Made by a program: the position numbers and the translations under genes
NCBI RefSeq assembly: GCF_003325755.1
Contig: NZ_QORI02000001.1
Location: 310,001-374,000, forward strand
Length of the DNA stretch: 64,000 nt
Reading direction: 5' to 3'
DNA from: Pseudomonas sp. SST3
GTDB lineage: Bacteria > Pseudomonadota > Gammaproteobacteria > Pseudomonadales > Pseudomonadaceae
Part shown: positions 34,554-43,842 of the stretch, in pieces
How positions within the stretch are numbered: position 1 is the first letter of the stretch
How the letters are laid out: each line of letters begins with the position of its first letter
Notes under the pieces: generated by a model
Database searches by the model: none
What the model saw: only the letters and a program-made list of their open reading frames with translations
What the model was told of the DNA's origin: nothing

Positions 34554-35801
34554 TTACCTCCGCTGGCTCGATGATGGGTCGTCTGGCGCTTCGGCCAGGG
34601 CGGGTGACGCCTTTGCCGGAAGCGATGCGTAGTAGTCCGCCAGTTCCTGCATCTGCTCGGGTTTGAGGCGCTGCGCGGCGCTGTGCATGACATGGGCGTA
34701 TTCACTGCCGCCACGCTTGCCCGCTGTGAACAGCTCCAGTTGCAGCTTCAGATAAGCGCTGTATTGGCCGGCGATGTCCGGATACATGGGATTGCGAGGC
34801 GAGCGCTTCGGCCCGTGGCAATGAACACAGGACGGCACGCCCCGTTCCGGCACGCCGCGTTCGGCCAGGGCGCGGCCGCGCTTGAGCGCGGCAGCCGATG
34901 CGTCCGGCTTGTCCGCCCGGACAGGCACGGGCAGTTCGGCGTAATGCTTGGCGAGTGCGGTCAGCACGGGCGGTTCGAGCCCGGCGGCAATCGGCTGCAT
35001 GATGCCGCTGTGGCGTTTTCCACCGGCATAGGCCTGCAGCGTTCCAAGCAGGTAAGCCTGACTCTGGCCGGCCAGTCGCGGAAAGGCGCCCTCCCCACGC
35101 CCACCGCCATCCGCCGCGTGGCAGCGGTTGCAGTTGTCCAACACCGGGCCCAGCGGGTCCTGCAAGGGCCGCTGAGAATCAGGCGTCAGCGCTTTGCTGC
35201 CGGCGCGGGCTCGCTCACCCAGCGCAAGCCGTTGGTAGCGCTCGGCCGGCATTTCCGGCAGCGCCTGCAGGAAGGCCACCATCGCCCAGACCTCGTCCTC
35301 CCGCTTCGTTGCCGGCCAGGCCGGCATGGCGGTGAACTTGACGCCATGTTTGACGATCCAGAACAGCTCGCGCGGCTTCCAGCGCTCTATCCGCGGGGGC
35401 AGGAACGGCGGCTCGGGGGTCATCTGCCGCACGATCAGCGAACGCTCTCGCCCCGGTGCGCCATGGCAGAACACGCAGCCTGTCTCGTAATGCCCGGCGC
35501 CCTTGAGCACCAGTACAGGATCGTCAAGGGGCGGCACCTTGATGCCCATCGACTGCGTACTGACTGCGCGGCGCATGGCGTAATGCAGCATCCAGCCAGT
35601 CGCCTTCCAGTGCCCGGAGCTGGCGCTGATCGAGACCAGCCCCAGCGATATGAGCAGGAAGCCACCCGCACCAGCAAGCCCCGCCAGCAACATGATGCCG
35701 GCCGCCACGCGCCGCCAGGAACCACCGGTCAGCCAGCGCAGCCAGCAACGCAGCGGCATCGACACGCGGCAGAGCAACGACCTAGCTGACCGAAACGACA
35801 T
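34554..35801 (-). CDS. Membrane-anchored triheme cytochrome c
   Basis: Protein of 415 residues. One N-terminal membrane segment (about 33-57) anchors a periplasmic part with three c-type heme sites: CVFCH (109-113), CNRCH (224-228) and CVHCH (325-329). The first domain resembles a monoheme cytochrome, the last two a cytochrome c4-like pair (PRLAGQSQAYLLGTLQAY and PDIAGQYSAYLKLQLELF). ATG 35801 is chosen because AGGA lies about 9 bp upstream; a frame from 35825 adds 8 residues. It overlaps ctaG by 20 bp. It probably feeds electrons to the oxidase encoded upstream. Confidence 0.88.
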   Translation of the reverse strand: MSFRSARSLLCRVSMPLRCWLRWLTGGSWRRVAAGIMLLAGLAGAGGFLLISLGLVSISASSGHWKATGWMLHYAMRRAVSTQSMGIKVPPLDDPVLVLKGAGHYETGCVFCHGAPGRERSLIVRQMTPEPPFLPPRIERWKPRELFWIVKHGVKFTAMPAWPATKREDEVWAMVAFLQALPEMPAERYQRLALGERARAGSKALTPDSQRPLQDPLGPVLDNCNRCHAADGGGRGEGAFPRLAGQSQAYLLGTLQAYAGGKRHSGIMQPIAAGLEPPVLTALAKHYAELPVPVRADKPDASAAALKRGRALAERGVPERGVPSCVHCHGPKRSPRNPMYPDIAGQYSAYLKLQLELFTAGKRGGSEYAHVMHSAAQRLKPEQMQELADYYASLPAKASPALAEAPDDPSSSQRR

Positions 35802-36411
35802 CGCGCTTGTCCTGTAAAAGTCCACCGAGCAGACACAGCCCGCCGAGCAGGTAGGCGGTACCGCCGAATACCAGCATGATCACGCCACCCAGCTGTTGAT
35901 CCTCCAGCGGGCTGAGGCCCGACAGCGCCGAACCTGCGTGTTCGAATAGCGGACGGCTGGACATCGCCAACAGCACGCCGAGCAGCGTCATGTGCATGGA
36001 GGTCAGCAGCAGCCCGGCGATACCGGCGAGCGCGCGCCTATGCCTGACTCCGCCGAACGCTGCGAGCCACACCAGCAGCCCGACGAACAGGTAGCTGCCC
36101 TGCTCCAGCACTTGCGCGGCCTGGGAGGTTCGCGCCGCATGGTGCAGTGCCGGCATGTGCCAGGCCCAGACGACGAACAGCTCGATCACCGAGGCCAGGA
36201 TCGGTGAAAACAGCACCGGCACTCGGCTGGAAAAGTCCAGCCGGCCACCGGCCAGTCCGATTGCCAGCAAGGGCGCCGCCACCGCCACCACCATCACGTG
36301 CATCAGCATGTGGCCGACGAACAGACGATCCGCCATCGCCGGCAGCGGGCCGAGCCAGACCGCCGCCAGCGTGGCCAGTCCTAGCATCAAGGACAAGGGC
36401 CGCCAGATCAT
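35782..36411 (-). CDS. ctaG: Caa3-type cytochrome oxidase assembly factor CtaG
   Basis: Polytopic membrane protein of 209 residues of the caa3_CtaG family (Bacillus-type CtaG, unrelated to Cox11). Its segments include LMLGLATLAAVWLGPLPA, HMLMHVMVVAVAAPLLAIG (His-rich, about 34-52), VIELFVVWAWHMPALHH, and LLTSMHMTLLGVLLA. Membrane histidines suit a copper-delivery role for the CuB centre. ATG 36411 overlaps the preceding stop by 4 bp. No Cox11-type gene is in the operon. Confidence 0.87.
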   Translation of the reverse strand: MIWRPLSLMLGLATLAAVWLGPLPAMADRLFVGHMLMHVMVVAVAAPLLAIGLAGGRLDFSSRVPVLFSPILASVIELFVVWAWHMPALHHAARTSQAAQVLEQGSYLFVGLLVWLAAFGGVRHRRALAGIAGLLLTSMHMTLLGVLLAMSSRPLFEHAGSALSGLSPLEDQQLGGVIMLVFGGTAYLLGGLCLLGGLLQDKRDVVSVS

Positions 36412-36821
36412 TCGCAGCTCCCGATGAAGACCACGCACAGCGCAACGAATACCGTAGCGACGAAGCTCAGGCCGCTCAGCAGTAGCGTCGAAAAGCCCAG
36501 AAAGCGATGGCGATCGGCAGCCGTATCGAAATCATGCGGAGCCGTCGCGTTGCCGAACGTATGCCGACGCCAGCCGCTCCAGCCGGTCAGCGCGATACCC
36601 GCCAGCGCCACGAACGTGAGCACGCCGATGGCGACACGCAGATCCCCCAGGGGACCGGCGCGCCCCGCCATCTTGGCGCACCAGACGGCCGCCGCCACGT
36701 ACGACAACAGGAAGTGCATGGCCCAGATTGCCGGTCCGATGACGAGCAACCACAGCGTGTCGCGCACCTGTGGCGTGGCTTCCGGCTGGTCCTCAGGCCT
36801 GGGTTCGCGCTGTTCGCTCAT
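36408..36821 (-). CDS. Small membrane protein of the oxidase operon
   Basis: Encodes 137 residues with three predicted segments (about 23-45, 61-81, 108-133). It has a charged N-terminus (SEQREPRPEDQPEATPQ). I recognise no defined domain; by position it could act as a small oxidase subunit or assembly factor. It overlaps the I/III fusion gene by 4 bp at its start and ctaG by 4 bp at its end, so it is translated as part of a coupled chain. Confidence 0.85.
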   Translation of the reverse strand: MSEQREPRPEDQPEATPQVRDTLWLLVIGPAIWAMHFLLSYVAAAVWCAKMAGRAGPLGDLRVAIGVLTFVALAGIALTGWSGWRRHTFGNATAPHDFDTAADRHRFLGFSTLLLSGLSFVATVFVALCVVFIGSCE

Positions 36822-39346
36822 GCGACCTCCGGGAAGCCGGCGATGACCGCGACGGTCACGACCAGGGTGATGGCCATGAAGTGCCAGTAGAGCGCGACGT
36901 TGCGAATGTCGATGTCGTACTCGGCCGTCATCCGTCCCGCCGCACGGCGAGCCAGGCAGTACAGTTGCATGATCAGCCCCACACCGAGATGCAGCAGGCA
37001 CCAGAGCACCAACACCCAGACTGTCGCCGGGTAGACGTTCTCGGTCGGGTCGAGACCGTTGAAATGCGGTCCAGCCCAAAGCGAATAGGCACCGGCCAAG
37101 GTCAGAATGGCCGCCAGCCCCAGCGCGGCATAAAAGCCGGCCGCCTGGTCGCGGTGATTGCAGCGGCGGGCCAACAGCGTCAGGCCCCAGGAGGCGAGAA
37201 TCAGGCCCAGGGCGGCCGTCGGCCACATCACACCCGGGCCCGCAGCATCGGCCGGCGGAAAGTTCTCGTGCACCGTCCAGAAGAAGAAGTAGCCGAAGAC
37301 CAGGCTGGCGAAGGCGCTCATGTCGCCGATCATGGTGATGAAGGTGGCCCACCAGCCCACCGATTTGGCGCCCGAGGCATACAGCGGCAGCGACACATCC
37401 AGGCCGATGTCCTTGCGCGGTTTCTCCGGAATCAGCGCGGTACCCGTCCAGAGCCAGACGAGGATAGTCACCAGAGCCAGAAAACCACTTGCCAGGGCCG
37501 CGACATACCAGCTGTACGTGGCGAAGATGAACAGCCCGCCAGTGAAGATCGCCGCCCACATGCTCAGGAAGGTCGGGCCCGGCACGCGCAGGCACTGGAT
37601 CGGCTCGGCATCGATGATGCTGCTGATCAACGTCTCGCGCTTGCCCTCCTCGGCATCCGGCAGATAGAAGCGCCCTGCATCGACGTCGCGCATCAGGTTG
37701 GGTTGATCCCATAGCGGATAGCGGCTCTTGATGATCGGGATCGAACGCGACCCCCAGGGCATGCCGGGCATTTCGGCGAGCCACTCCAGCGTGCCGGCGT
37801 TCCACGGGTTGCGCTTGCTGTAGGGCTGTTTGCCCTTGGGCCGCAAGACGTCCCAGACCAGCACCGCGACGCCGGCGGCGAGGATGAAGGCCCCGACAGT
37901 GGAGACCATGTTGAGCACATCGAAGCCCATGTCCGGCGCATAGGTGTAGACGCGCCGCGGCATGCCCAGCAAGCCGGTGAAGTGCATCGGCAGGAAGGCG
38001 ATATTGAAGCCGATGAACATCAGCCAGAAGGCGATGCGTCCGAGGCGATCCGATAGCGTCTTGCTCATCGCCAACGGGAAGAAGTAGTAGAGCCCGGCGA
38101 TCACCGGGAACAGCATGCCGCCGATCAGCACGTAGTGCAGGTGGGCGACGATGAAGTAGGTGTCGTGGGCCTGGAAGTCGAACGGCGCCAGCGCCACCAT
38201 CACCCCGGTCAGACCGCCGAGGACGAAGATCGCCAGCGCGCCGGCGACGAACAGCATCGGCACCGATTTGACGAAGCGCCCTGCCAGCGCCGTTGCCAGA
38301 AAGCAGAAGATCTGCACGCCGGTGGGAATCGCCACCGCCTCGGACGCAGCCGAGAAGAACGCCAGCGAGATGGCCGGCATACCGGTGGTGAACATGTGGT
38401 GGACCCACAGCCCGAAGCTGATGAAACCGGTGCCCACGGCGGCCAGCACGATGAAGCTGTAACCGACGATGGGCCGCTGAGCGGCGGTGGGCACGATGGT
38501 CGCTACCAGCGCCACCGCCGGCAGGAAGATGATGTACACCTCGGGATGGCCGAATATCCAGAACAGGTGCTGCCACAGGAGCGGATCACCGCCGCGGCTG
38601 GCATCGAAGAACGGCCAGTCAAAGGCGCGTTCCAGCTCGAACAGCAGGTCGCCAGCGATCAGCGGTGGAAAGGCGAATAGAATCATTCCCGCCACCACCA
38701 GGATGTACCAGGAGTACAGCGGGATCAGGTTGATGCGCATGCCCGGCGGCCGCGTTTTCAGCACGCCGACGATCAGCTCCACCGCCGCCGCGATCGACGA
38801 CACCTCGATGAACGACAGCCCGAGCAGCCAGATATCCGCGCCGAGGCCATCCTGATAAGTCGTGGTCAGCGGCGGGTACATGAACCAACCGCCCTGGGGC
38901 GCGACGCCGAAGAAGATCGAGCCGCAGACAAACACGCCACCGATGATGAAACACCAGAAGCCGTACGCCGAAAGCCGGGGGAACGGCAGATCCCGCGCCC
39001 CGAGCATCTGCGGCAGGATGAGAATCGAGAAAGCCTCGAAGATCGGCACGCCAAACAAAAACATCATCACCGAGCCGTGCAGGGTGAACACCTGGTTATA
39101 GGTTTCGGCCGACAGCAGATCATTGTCCGGCACCGCCAGCTGCGCACGGATCAGCATCGCCAGCACGCCGGCGAAGAGAAAGAACAGGAACGACACGCCG
39201 GTGTACCAGAGCCCGACCTCGGTGTTGTTCACCGCCGACCAGTAGCGCCAACCGGTGGGCGTCTTCCAGGCGGCGGCGAGGCGTTCGGCCTGAGCCTTGG
39301 CGCGGGCCTCTTCCGGCGGGTCGCGGTAGTCCATCGGCTCGCTCAT
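36818..39346 (-). CDS. ctaD: Cytochrome c oxidase subunit I/III fusion (caa3 type)
   Basis: Inner-membrane protein of 842 residues that joins subunit I (about 1-560) and subunit III (about 590-842). Subunit I has heme a ligands His90 (TLHGSVMM) and His404, heme a3 ligand His402 (AHLHYV), and CuB ligands His267, His316 and His317; Tyr271 is the cross-linked Tyr and Glu269 (GHPEVY) marks the A1 class. Subunit III shows SVGWWATFITMIGDMSAFASLV and VHENFPPAD. It reduces oxygen to water while pumping protons. It is coupled by a 4-bp overlap to the subunit II gene and to the small membrane protein gene. Confidence 0.95.
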   Translation of the reverse strand: MSEPMDYRDPPEEARAKAQAERLAAAWKTPTGWRYWSAVNNTEVGLWYTGVSFLFFLFAGVLAMLIRAQLAVPDNDLLSAETYNQVFTLHGSVMMFLFGVPIFEAFSILILPQMLGARDLPFPRLSAYGFWCFIIGGVFVCGSIFFGVAPQGGWFMYPPLTTTYQDGLGADIWLLGLSFIEVSSIAAAVELIVGVLKTRPPGMRINLIPLYSWYILVVAGMILFAFPPLIAGDLLFELERAFDWPFFDASRGGDPLLWQHLFWIFGHPEVYIIFLPAVALVATIVPTAAQRPIVGYSFIVLAAVGTGFISFGLWVHHMFTTGMPAISLAFFSAASEAVAIPTGVQIFCFLATALAGRFVKSVPMLFVAGALAIFVLGGLTGVMVALAPFDFQAHDTYFIVAHLHYVLIGGMLFPVIAGLYYFFPLAMSKTLSDRLGRIAFWLMFIGFNIAFLPMHFTGLLGMPRRVYTYAPDMGFDVLNMVSTVGAFILAAGVAVLVWDVLRPKGKQPYSKRNPWNAGTLEWLAEMPGMPWGSRSIPIIKSRYPLWDQPNLMRDVDAGRFYLPDAEEGKRETLISSIIDAEPIQCLRVPGPTFLSMWAAIFTGGLFIFATYSWYVAALASGFLALVTILVWLWTGTALIPEKPRKDIGLDVSLPLYASGAKSVGWWATFITMIGDMSAFASLVFGYFFFWTVHENFPPADAAGPGVMWPTAALGLILASWGLTLLARRCNHRDQAAGFYAALGLAAILTLAGAYSLWAGPHFNGLDPTENVYPATVWVLVLWCLLHLGVGLIMQLYCLARRAAGRMTAEYDIDIRNVALYWHFMAITLVVTVAVIAGFPEVA

Positions 39347-40359
39347 TTCAGCCCCTTCAGGTAATGCGCCATGGCGTTCAGCTGGTCATCTGGCAGCATG
39401 CCAAAGGTCGGCATCTTCACGCCCGGCTTGATTTCGCCGGTATGCCCGATCCAGCGCCGGAACGCCTCGACATCGGCCGGCAGCGTCCCGGCCGCGAGGC
39501 TCAAGCGGCTGCCGACGTGTGTCAGGTCGGGGCCGACCGTGCCGTCCGCCTCGGTACCGCGCACCTGATGACAGGCGCCGCAACCGTTGCTGAGAAACGC
39601 CCGCTGGCCCTGGCGCTGCAATGCCGATTCAGCTGCCTGGGCCGGCTGTGCCTGGCGGGCGAGCCAGCTACTGAAGGCCGCCGGCTCCATCACCACCACG
39701 GGGAACGCCATCAGCGCGTGGGACGTGCCGCAATACTCGGCGCATGCGCCGCGAAAGGTCCCGGTGCGAGTCGGCTCGAGTACCAGCTGATTGGTGCGGC
39801 CGGGAATCATGTCGACCTTGCCACCCAGCGAGGGAATCCAGAACGAGTGGATCACGTCCGGGCTGGTCAGGTTGAAGGCGACCCGCTGGCCGACCGGTAA
39901 CCGAATCTCGTTAGCCAGCTCCACCGTTTCACCGGCATCGGTCTGGTAGCGCACCCGCCACCACCATTGTTCCCCGGACACATCCACCCGCAGGTCGATA
40001 TCGGTGGTTGAACGCAGCGACGGCATCAGCATCAGCCCATAGGTCAGCAGCCCGGTCAGCACCACGACAGGAAAGATGATGCCGCCGCCGAGAATCAACC
40101 AGCGCGCGCTGCGAATGCCATGTGCCTCCGGGTGCGCCTGGGTCGCGTAGAGCGCGATGCCCATAACCACGGCCCAGATCAGCACGCCGCCCGCGCACAT
40201 CCACCAGAACAGCGTGGCGATGCTCTCGGCGCCGGTCCCGGCGGGGTTCAGCGTCGACTGCTGCCCATCACAGGCGACCAGCAATGCCATCGGCAACAGG
40301 CCGAGGCCACGCTGCCATTGCCGTGTCCGCTGGATGTCGTTACTGCGCTGATGCCACAT
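39343..40359 (-). CDS. coxB: Cytochrome c oxidase subunit II with fused cytochrome c
   Basis: Subunit II of 338 residues. A lipoprotein signal ends at Cys30 (LLVAC), with two membrane segments at about 46-71 and 87-112. The CuA domain has His171, Cys206, Glu208, Cys210, His214 and Met217 (CAEYCGTSHALM). A C-terminal cytochrome c carries CGACH at 260-264 with Met316 or Met321 as likely axial ligand. The fused heme marks a caa3-type oxidase. ATG 40359 is chosen since upstream residues show no homology. First gene of the operon. Confidence 0.94.
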   Translation of the reverse strand: MWHQRSNDIQRTRQWQRGLGLLPMALLVACDGQQSTLNPAGTGAESIATLFWWMCAGGVLIWAVVMGIALYATQAHPEAHGIRSARWLILGGGIIFPVVVLTGLLTYGLMLMPSLRSTTDIDLRVDVSGEQWWWRVRYQTDAGETVELANEIRLPVGQRVAFNLTSPDVIHSFWIPSLGGKVDMIPGRTNQLVLEPTRTGTFRGACAEYCGTSHALMAFPVVVMEPAAFSSWLARQAQPAQAAESALQRQGQRAFLSNGCGACHQVRGTEADGTVGPDLTHVGSRLSLAAGTLPADVEAFRRWIGHTGEIKPGVKMPTFGMLPDDQLNAMAHYLKGLK

Positions 40360-40476
40360 GGTCCGGCTCGTTGAGGGTCCAGTTCGTGTGACCGCCTTCG
40401 AGGCCGAAAAGTTGGATGGACTCTCTCGCCGCAGCGCCGGTCGAATGCTCAAGCGCTCGAACTGCCGGAGAAAAGA

Positions 40477-41133
40477 ATGGAGGCCGACCGTAGCCATCGA
40501 CGCTATCTGCTGGCGCTGCTCATACTGTTTCTGCTGGTCTGGGGTGGCCTCGCCATCGCCCCGGAAGACCGGCATGACTGGGTGCTGGAGAACCTGTTGG
40601 TGCTCGCGCTGGCCGTCGCTCTGCTACTGGGTCACAGGCACTACCTGCCCTCGCGCAGCGCCGCGACACTGATCATCCTCTATCTGTGCATCCATCAGCT
40701 GGGCGCGCATTACACCTACGCCAAGGTACCGTACGACGCCTGGTGGCAAGCCATGACGGGAGAAAGCCTGGACCAGACGCTTGGCTGGGAGCGCAATCAG
40801 TTCGACCGGCTGGCGCATCTCAGTTACGGGTTGCTGCTGGCCTACCCCATCCGTGAAGTGCTGATACGCCTGGGCCTGAAGCCCGGTTACTGGAGCCTGT
40901 TGCTGCCGGTGGACATCGTCCTCTCGACCTCGGCGGTCTATGAGCTGATCGAGTGGTTCGGTGCCGCGACGCTTAGCGCCGAAGACGGACGTACCTTCCT
41001 CGCCGCGCAACATGATCGCTGGGATCCGCAGAAGGACATGGCCCTGGCAGCGGCCGGTGCGGTATTTGCCATGCTCTGCACGGCGCTGATGTCGTGGCGT
41101 GCCAACCACCTGGCCCGGCAGGCGTCGCCTTGA
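40477..41133 (+). CDS. DUF2238 integral membrane protein
   Basis: Polytopic membrane protein of 218 residues of the DUF2238 (YjdF-like) family. The motif DWVLENLLVLALAVALLL is followed by HYTYAKVPYD near 78-87 and FDRLAHLSYGLLLAYPIRE (about 109-127). The end of the core is YELIEWFGAATLSAEDG and HDRWDPQKDMALAAAGA. Its function is unknown. It is divergent from the oxidase operon with a 117-bp space. Confidence 0.88.
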   Translation: MEADRSHRRYLLALLILFLLVWGGLAIAPEDRHDWVLENLLVLALAVALLLGHRHYLPSRSAATLIILYLCIHQLGAHYTYAKVPYDAWWQAMTGESLDQTLGWERNQFDRLAHLSYGLLLAYPIREVLIRLGLKPGYWSLLLPVDIVLSTSAVYELIEWFGAATLSAEDGRTFLAAQHDRWDPQKDMALAAAGAVFAMLCTALMSWRANHLARQASP

Positions 41134-41152
41134 TGCTGACGCCCGCGGGCAC

Positions 41153-41560
41153 TCAGGGACGCGCGGGATTCTCGATACGCGCGACCGCATCGGGGGCTTC
41201 ACGGTCGGTGGTGACACCGATGCGTCGCAGGTACCAGAGATACGCCAGGTGCGAGCAGCCCCAGCCAAGCAGCACGCCCAACGTATTGGCCAGCATGTCG
41301 CCCATCGATGCCCAGCGATTGGGCAGGAAGCTTTGGCCAATCTCGATCAACAGCGCCGCCCCGGTACAGGCGGCGAGGGTCCAGATCACACGCCACTGCG
41401 GAAAGGCCAGACGCAAGGTGAAGACCAGTGCGGCAAAACCCAGCATATGGTGCAGCTTGTCCTGCTGATCGAACACCTGCGGCACCGGTTCGGGCCGCAA
41501 ACCGCTGAACAGGATCACCCCCAGAACCACGATGAACGGCAGGGCACGCAAGTAATTCAT
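41153..41560 (-). CDS. VanZ-like family protein
   Basis: Small membrane protein of 135 residues with four predicted segments. KLHHMLGFAALVFTLRLA and IEIGQSFLPNRWASMGDMLANTLGVLLG (split as IEIGQSFLPNRW then ASMGDMLANTLG) are the VanZ-like signature. Start at 41560 because MNYLRALPFIVVLGVI begins the first segment. Function not known; relatives are loosely linked to glycopeptide tolerance. It converges with the DUF2238 gene. Confidence 0.85.
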   Translation of the reverse strand: MNYLRALPFIVVLGVILFSGLRPEPVPQVFDQQDKLHHMLGFAALVFTLRLAFPQWRVIWTLAACTGAALLIEIGQSFLPNRWASMGDMLANTLGVLLGWGCSHLAYLWYLRRIGVTTDREAPDAVARIENPARP

Positions 41561-41903
41561 AGGCAAACGGAAACTCTCGCATTGGGCACGGATAAAGGGC
41601 TGGCAGGGCCCGAGCGGGCTGAATATAAAGGCGCGTCGGCAAACCGCCGGCGTAAGATAGCAACCCGCGGGCATTGCGTATCGATCGGGGTTGCCTGACT
41701 CGCACGCTATGGAGGCCGTTCGGAGTCGATAGTTCGCGACCGCCTGTAACAAATTGCGCACTCGCCGTCCGGCCGTACCCTTTGCGCATCACCTGCCCAC
41801 GCTAAACGGAACCGTGATCGCAGGGTCCGACCTGATAGGATCTGTCAAAAGCCGCAGCGTACGGGCACCGGCGTCCTACGCCTCGCAAACATGGGAAACC
41901 ACT
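41561..41903. other. Divergent intergenic space, no gene seen
   Basis: This 343-bp space separates the vanZ-like gene (minus) from the MCE operon (plus). I see no gene and no convincing promoter hexamers, only a short CGGCCGT-type GC stretch near 41770. Confidence 0.5.
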
Positions 41904-43055
41904 TTGACGCACCCGATTTCGCCGCCCGGCAGTTTACAGCGGCAACCACACAGCGACACCTCCGCCGCGACCCTGGCGATCGGCGGTGACTGGACGCTAA
42001 AACACTACGCAACCCTGCACCGTCAGGTCGAGCGGGCTCGCCGTCAGGTCACCGATGCCGACCAGGTCGACCTCGATGCGATCGGCGAGCTGGACACGGC
42101 GGGCGCCGGTTTGCTGGTCGAACTGCTCGGACCGGCGCGAATGGCCCGCCTGCAGGAGTGGGCGCCGCAGCTGCCGGCGGAACGACAAGCGTTGCTGACG
42201 ACCGTCGCCGCCGCGCTGGACCAACCAGAAGCCGAACAGGCACCTGAAACCAACGGCCTGGCCGATGTACTGGCACACGTGGGGCGCACCGTCTCAGGAG
42301 TCTGGAACCAGCAACGCACCCTGCTCGGCTTTATCGGCCTGACCCTGCAGACGCTCTTTACCGTCATCCTCAACCCACGGCGCTGGCGCGTGACCGCGCT
42401 GGTCGCGCATATAGAGCAGACCGGCCTGGATGCGATCCCGATCGTTGCCCTGCTGACCTTTCTGGTCGGCGCCGTGGTGGCTTTTCTCGGCGCCACGGTG
42501 TTGGCTGACTTCGGCGCAACCATCTATACGGTCAATCTGGTGGCGTTCTCCTTCCTGCGCGAATTCGGTGTGCTGCTGGCCGCGATCCTGCTCGCCGGCC
42601 GCACCGCCAGCGCCTTTGCCGCACAGATCGGGGCAATGAAATCCAACGAGGAGATCGACGCCATTCGCACCCTCGGCCTCAGCCCCATCGAGCTGCTGGT
42701 GCTGCCACGGGTGCTGGCGATGTTGATCACCCTGCCAATCCTGACCTTCATCGGCATCATCAGCGGCATCGTCGGTGGGCTGGTGGTCTGTTCGCTGGCG
42801 CTGGATATCTCGCCGGCGATGTTCTTCACCATTTTGCAGCGCGATATCCCGCTCAATCACTTCCTGGTCGGCATCGGCAAAGCACCGATATTCGCCTTCC
42901 TGATCGCGGTGATCGGCTGCCTTGAAGGCTTCAAGGCCAGCGGCAGCGCACAGTCAGTGGGCGAGCACACCACTTCCAGCGTGGTGCAGTCGATTTTCAT
43001 GGTGATCCTGCTGGACGCCGTCGCCGCATTGTTCTTCATGGAGATGGGCTGGTGA
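41904..43055 (+). CDS. MlaE-type ABC permease with N-terminal STAS-like domain
   Basis: Protein of 383 residues. The N-terminal 100 residues resemble a STAS domain (TLAIGGDWTLKHYATLHRQV, DQVDLDAIGELDTAGAGLL). The permease has MlaE motifs: EFGVLLAAILLAGRTASAFAAQIGAMKSNEEIDAIRTLG (split as AGRTASAFAAQIG, MKSNEEIDA), and VGIGKAPIFAFLIAVIGCLEGF. The start is TTG 41904 with GGGA 7 bp upstream; a longer open frame from 41754 exists. It belongs to a phospholipid transport operon with the ATPase, MCE protein and lipoprotein downstream. Confidence 0.88.
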   Translation: MTHPISPPGSLQRQPHSDTSAATLAIGGDWTLKHYATLHRQVERARRQVTDADQVDLDAIGELDTAGAGLLVELLGPARMARLQEWAPQLPAERQALLTTVAAALDQPEAEQAPETNGLADVLAHVGRTVSGVWNQQRTLLGFIGLTLQTLFTVILNPRRWRVTALVAHIEQTGLDAIPIVALLTFLVGAVVAFLGATVLADFGATIYTVNLVAFSFLREFGVLLAAILLAGRTASAFAAQIGAMKSNEEIDAIRTLGLSPIELLVLPRVLAMLITLPILTFIGIISGIVGGLVVCSLALDISPAMFFTILQRDIPLNHFLVGIGKAPIFAFLIAVIGCLEGFKASGSAQSVGEHTTSSVVQSIFMVILLDAVAALFFMEMGW

Positions 43056-43840
43056 GCATGAAAGAACCTGTGATCCAGGTCAGCGGGCTGGTCAATCGCT
43101 TCGGCAAACAGGCGGTGCACGTCAATCTCGACCTGGATATCCGCCGCGGCGAAATCCTCGGCGTGGTCGGCGGCTCCGGCACCGGCAAGTCGGTGCTGCT
43201 GCGCAGCATCGTCGGCCTGCGCCGACCGAACGCCGGCAGCGTCAAGGTGTTCGGCGAGAACCTGTTGAAGCTTCCCGCCCAGCGGCGCTCGGAAGTGGAA
43301 CGACGCTTCGGCGTGCTGTTCCAGCGCGGCGCACTGTTCACCTCGCTGAACCTGCAGGAAAACGTCGCCCTGCCGCTGATCGAGCACATCGGTCTCAAGC
43401 GCGCCGACGCCGAACACCTGGCGCGGCAGAAGCTGGCGCTGGCCGGGCTGCCACCGGAAGCGGCCTGCAAATACCCCGACGAGCTGTCTGGCGGCATGGT
43501 CAAGCGCGCGGCGTTGGCCCGCGCCCTGGCGCTGGATCCGGAAGTGCTGTTTCTCGATGAGCCCACCGCCGGCCTCGACCCCATCGGCGCGGCAGCGTTC
43601 GACCAGCTGATACTGACTCTGCGCGATGCGCTGGGCTTCAGCGTGTTCCTGGTCACCCATGACCTCGACACGCTCTACACCATTTGCGATCGCGTCGCGG
43701 TACTGGCACAGAAGCGCGTACTGGTCGTCGACACCCTCGAAGCCGTCGCAGCCACTGACGATGAGTGGATTCGCGAATACTTCCATGGCCCTCGTGGCCG
43801 CGCTGCGCATGATGCCGCGCTTATGTTGGAGACACCCTGA
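43052..43840 (+). CDS. MlaF-type ABC ATPase
   Basis: Cytoplasmic ATPase of 262 residues for the MCE system. Walker A is GGSGTGKS, the signature is LSGGMVKRAALARALALDP, and Walker B is VLFLDEPTAGLDP with the following H-loop FLVTHD. GTG 43052 overlaps the permease stop (GTGA); an ATG at 43058 is the alternative. Its partners are the permease upstream and the MCE protein downstream. Confidence 0.93.
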   Translation: MSMKEPVIQVSGLVNRFGKQAVHVNLDLDIRRGEILGVVGGSGTGKSVLLRSIVGLRRPNAGSVKVFGENLLKLPAQRRSEVERRFGVLFQRGALFTSLNLQENVALPLIEHIGLKRADAEHLARQKLALAGLPPEAACKYPDELSGGMVKRAALARALALDPEVLFLDEPTAGLDPIGAAAFDQLILTLRDALGFSVFLVTHDLDTLYTICDRVAVLAQKRVLVVDTLEAVAATDDEWIREYFHGPRGRAAHDAALMLETP

Positions 43841-43842
43841 TC

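Noticed and set aside
36822..38576. N-terminal extension of the small oxidase-operon membrane protein into a 722-residue frame
   Set aside because: The extra part is the shifted frame of the oxidase subunit I/III gene, low-complexity and Arg-rich; the real start is ATG 36821, overlapping ctaD by 4 bp.
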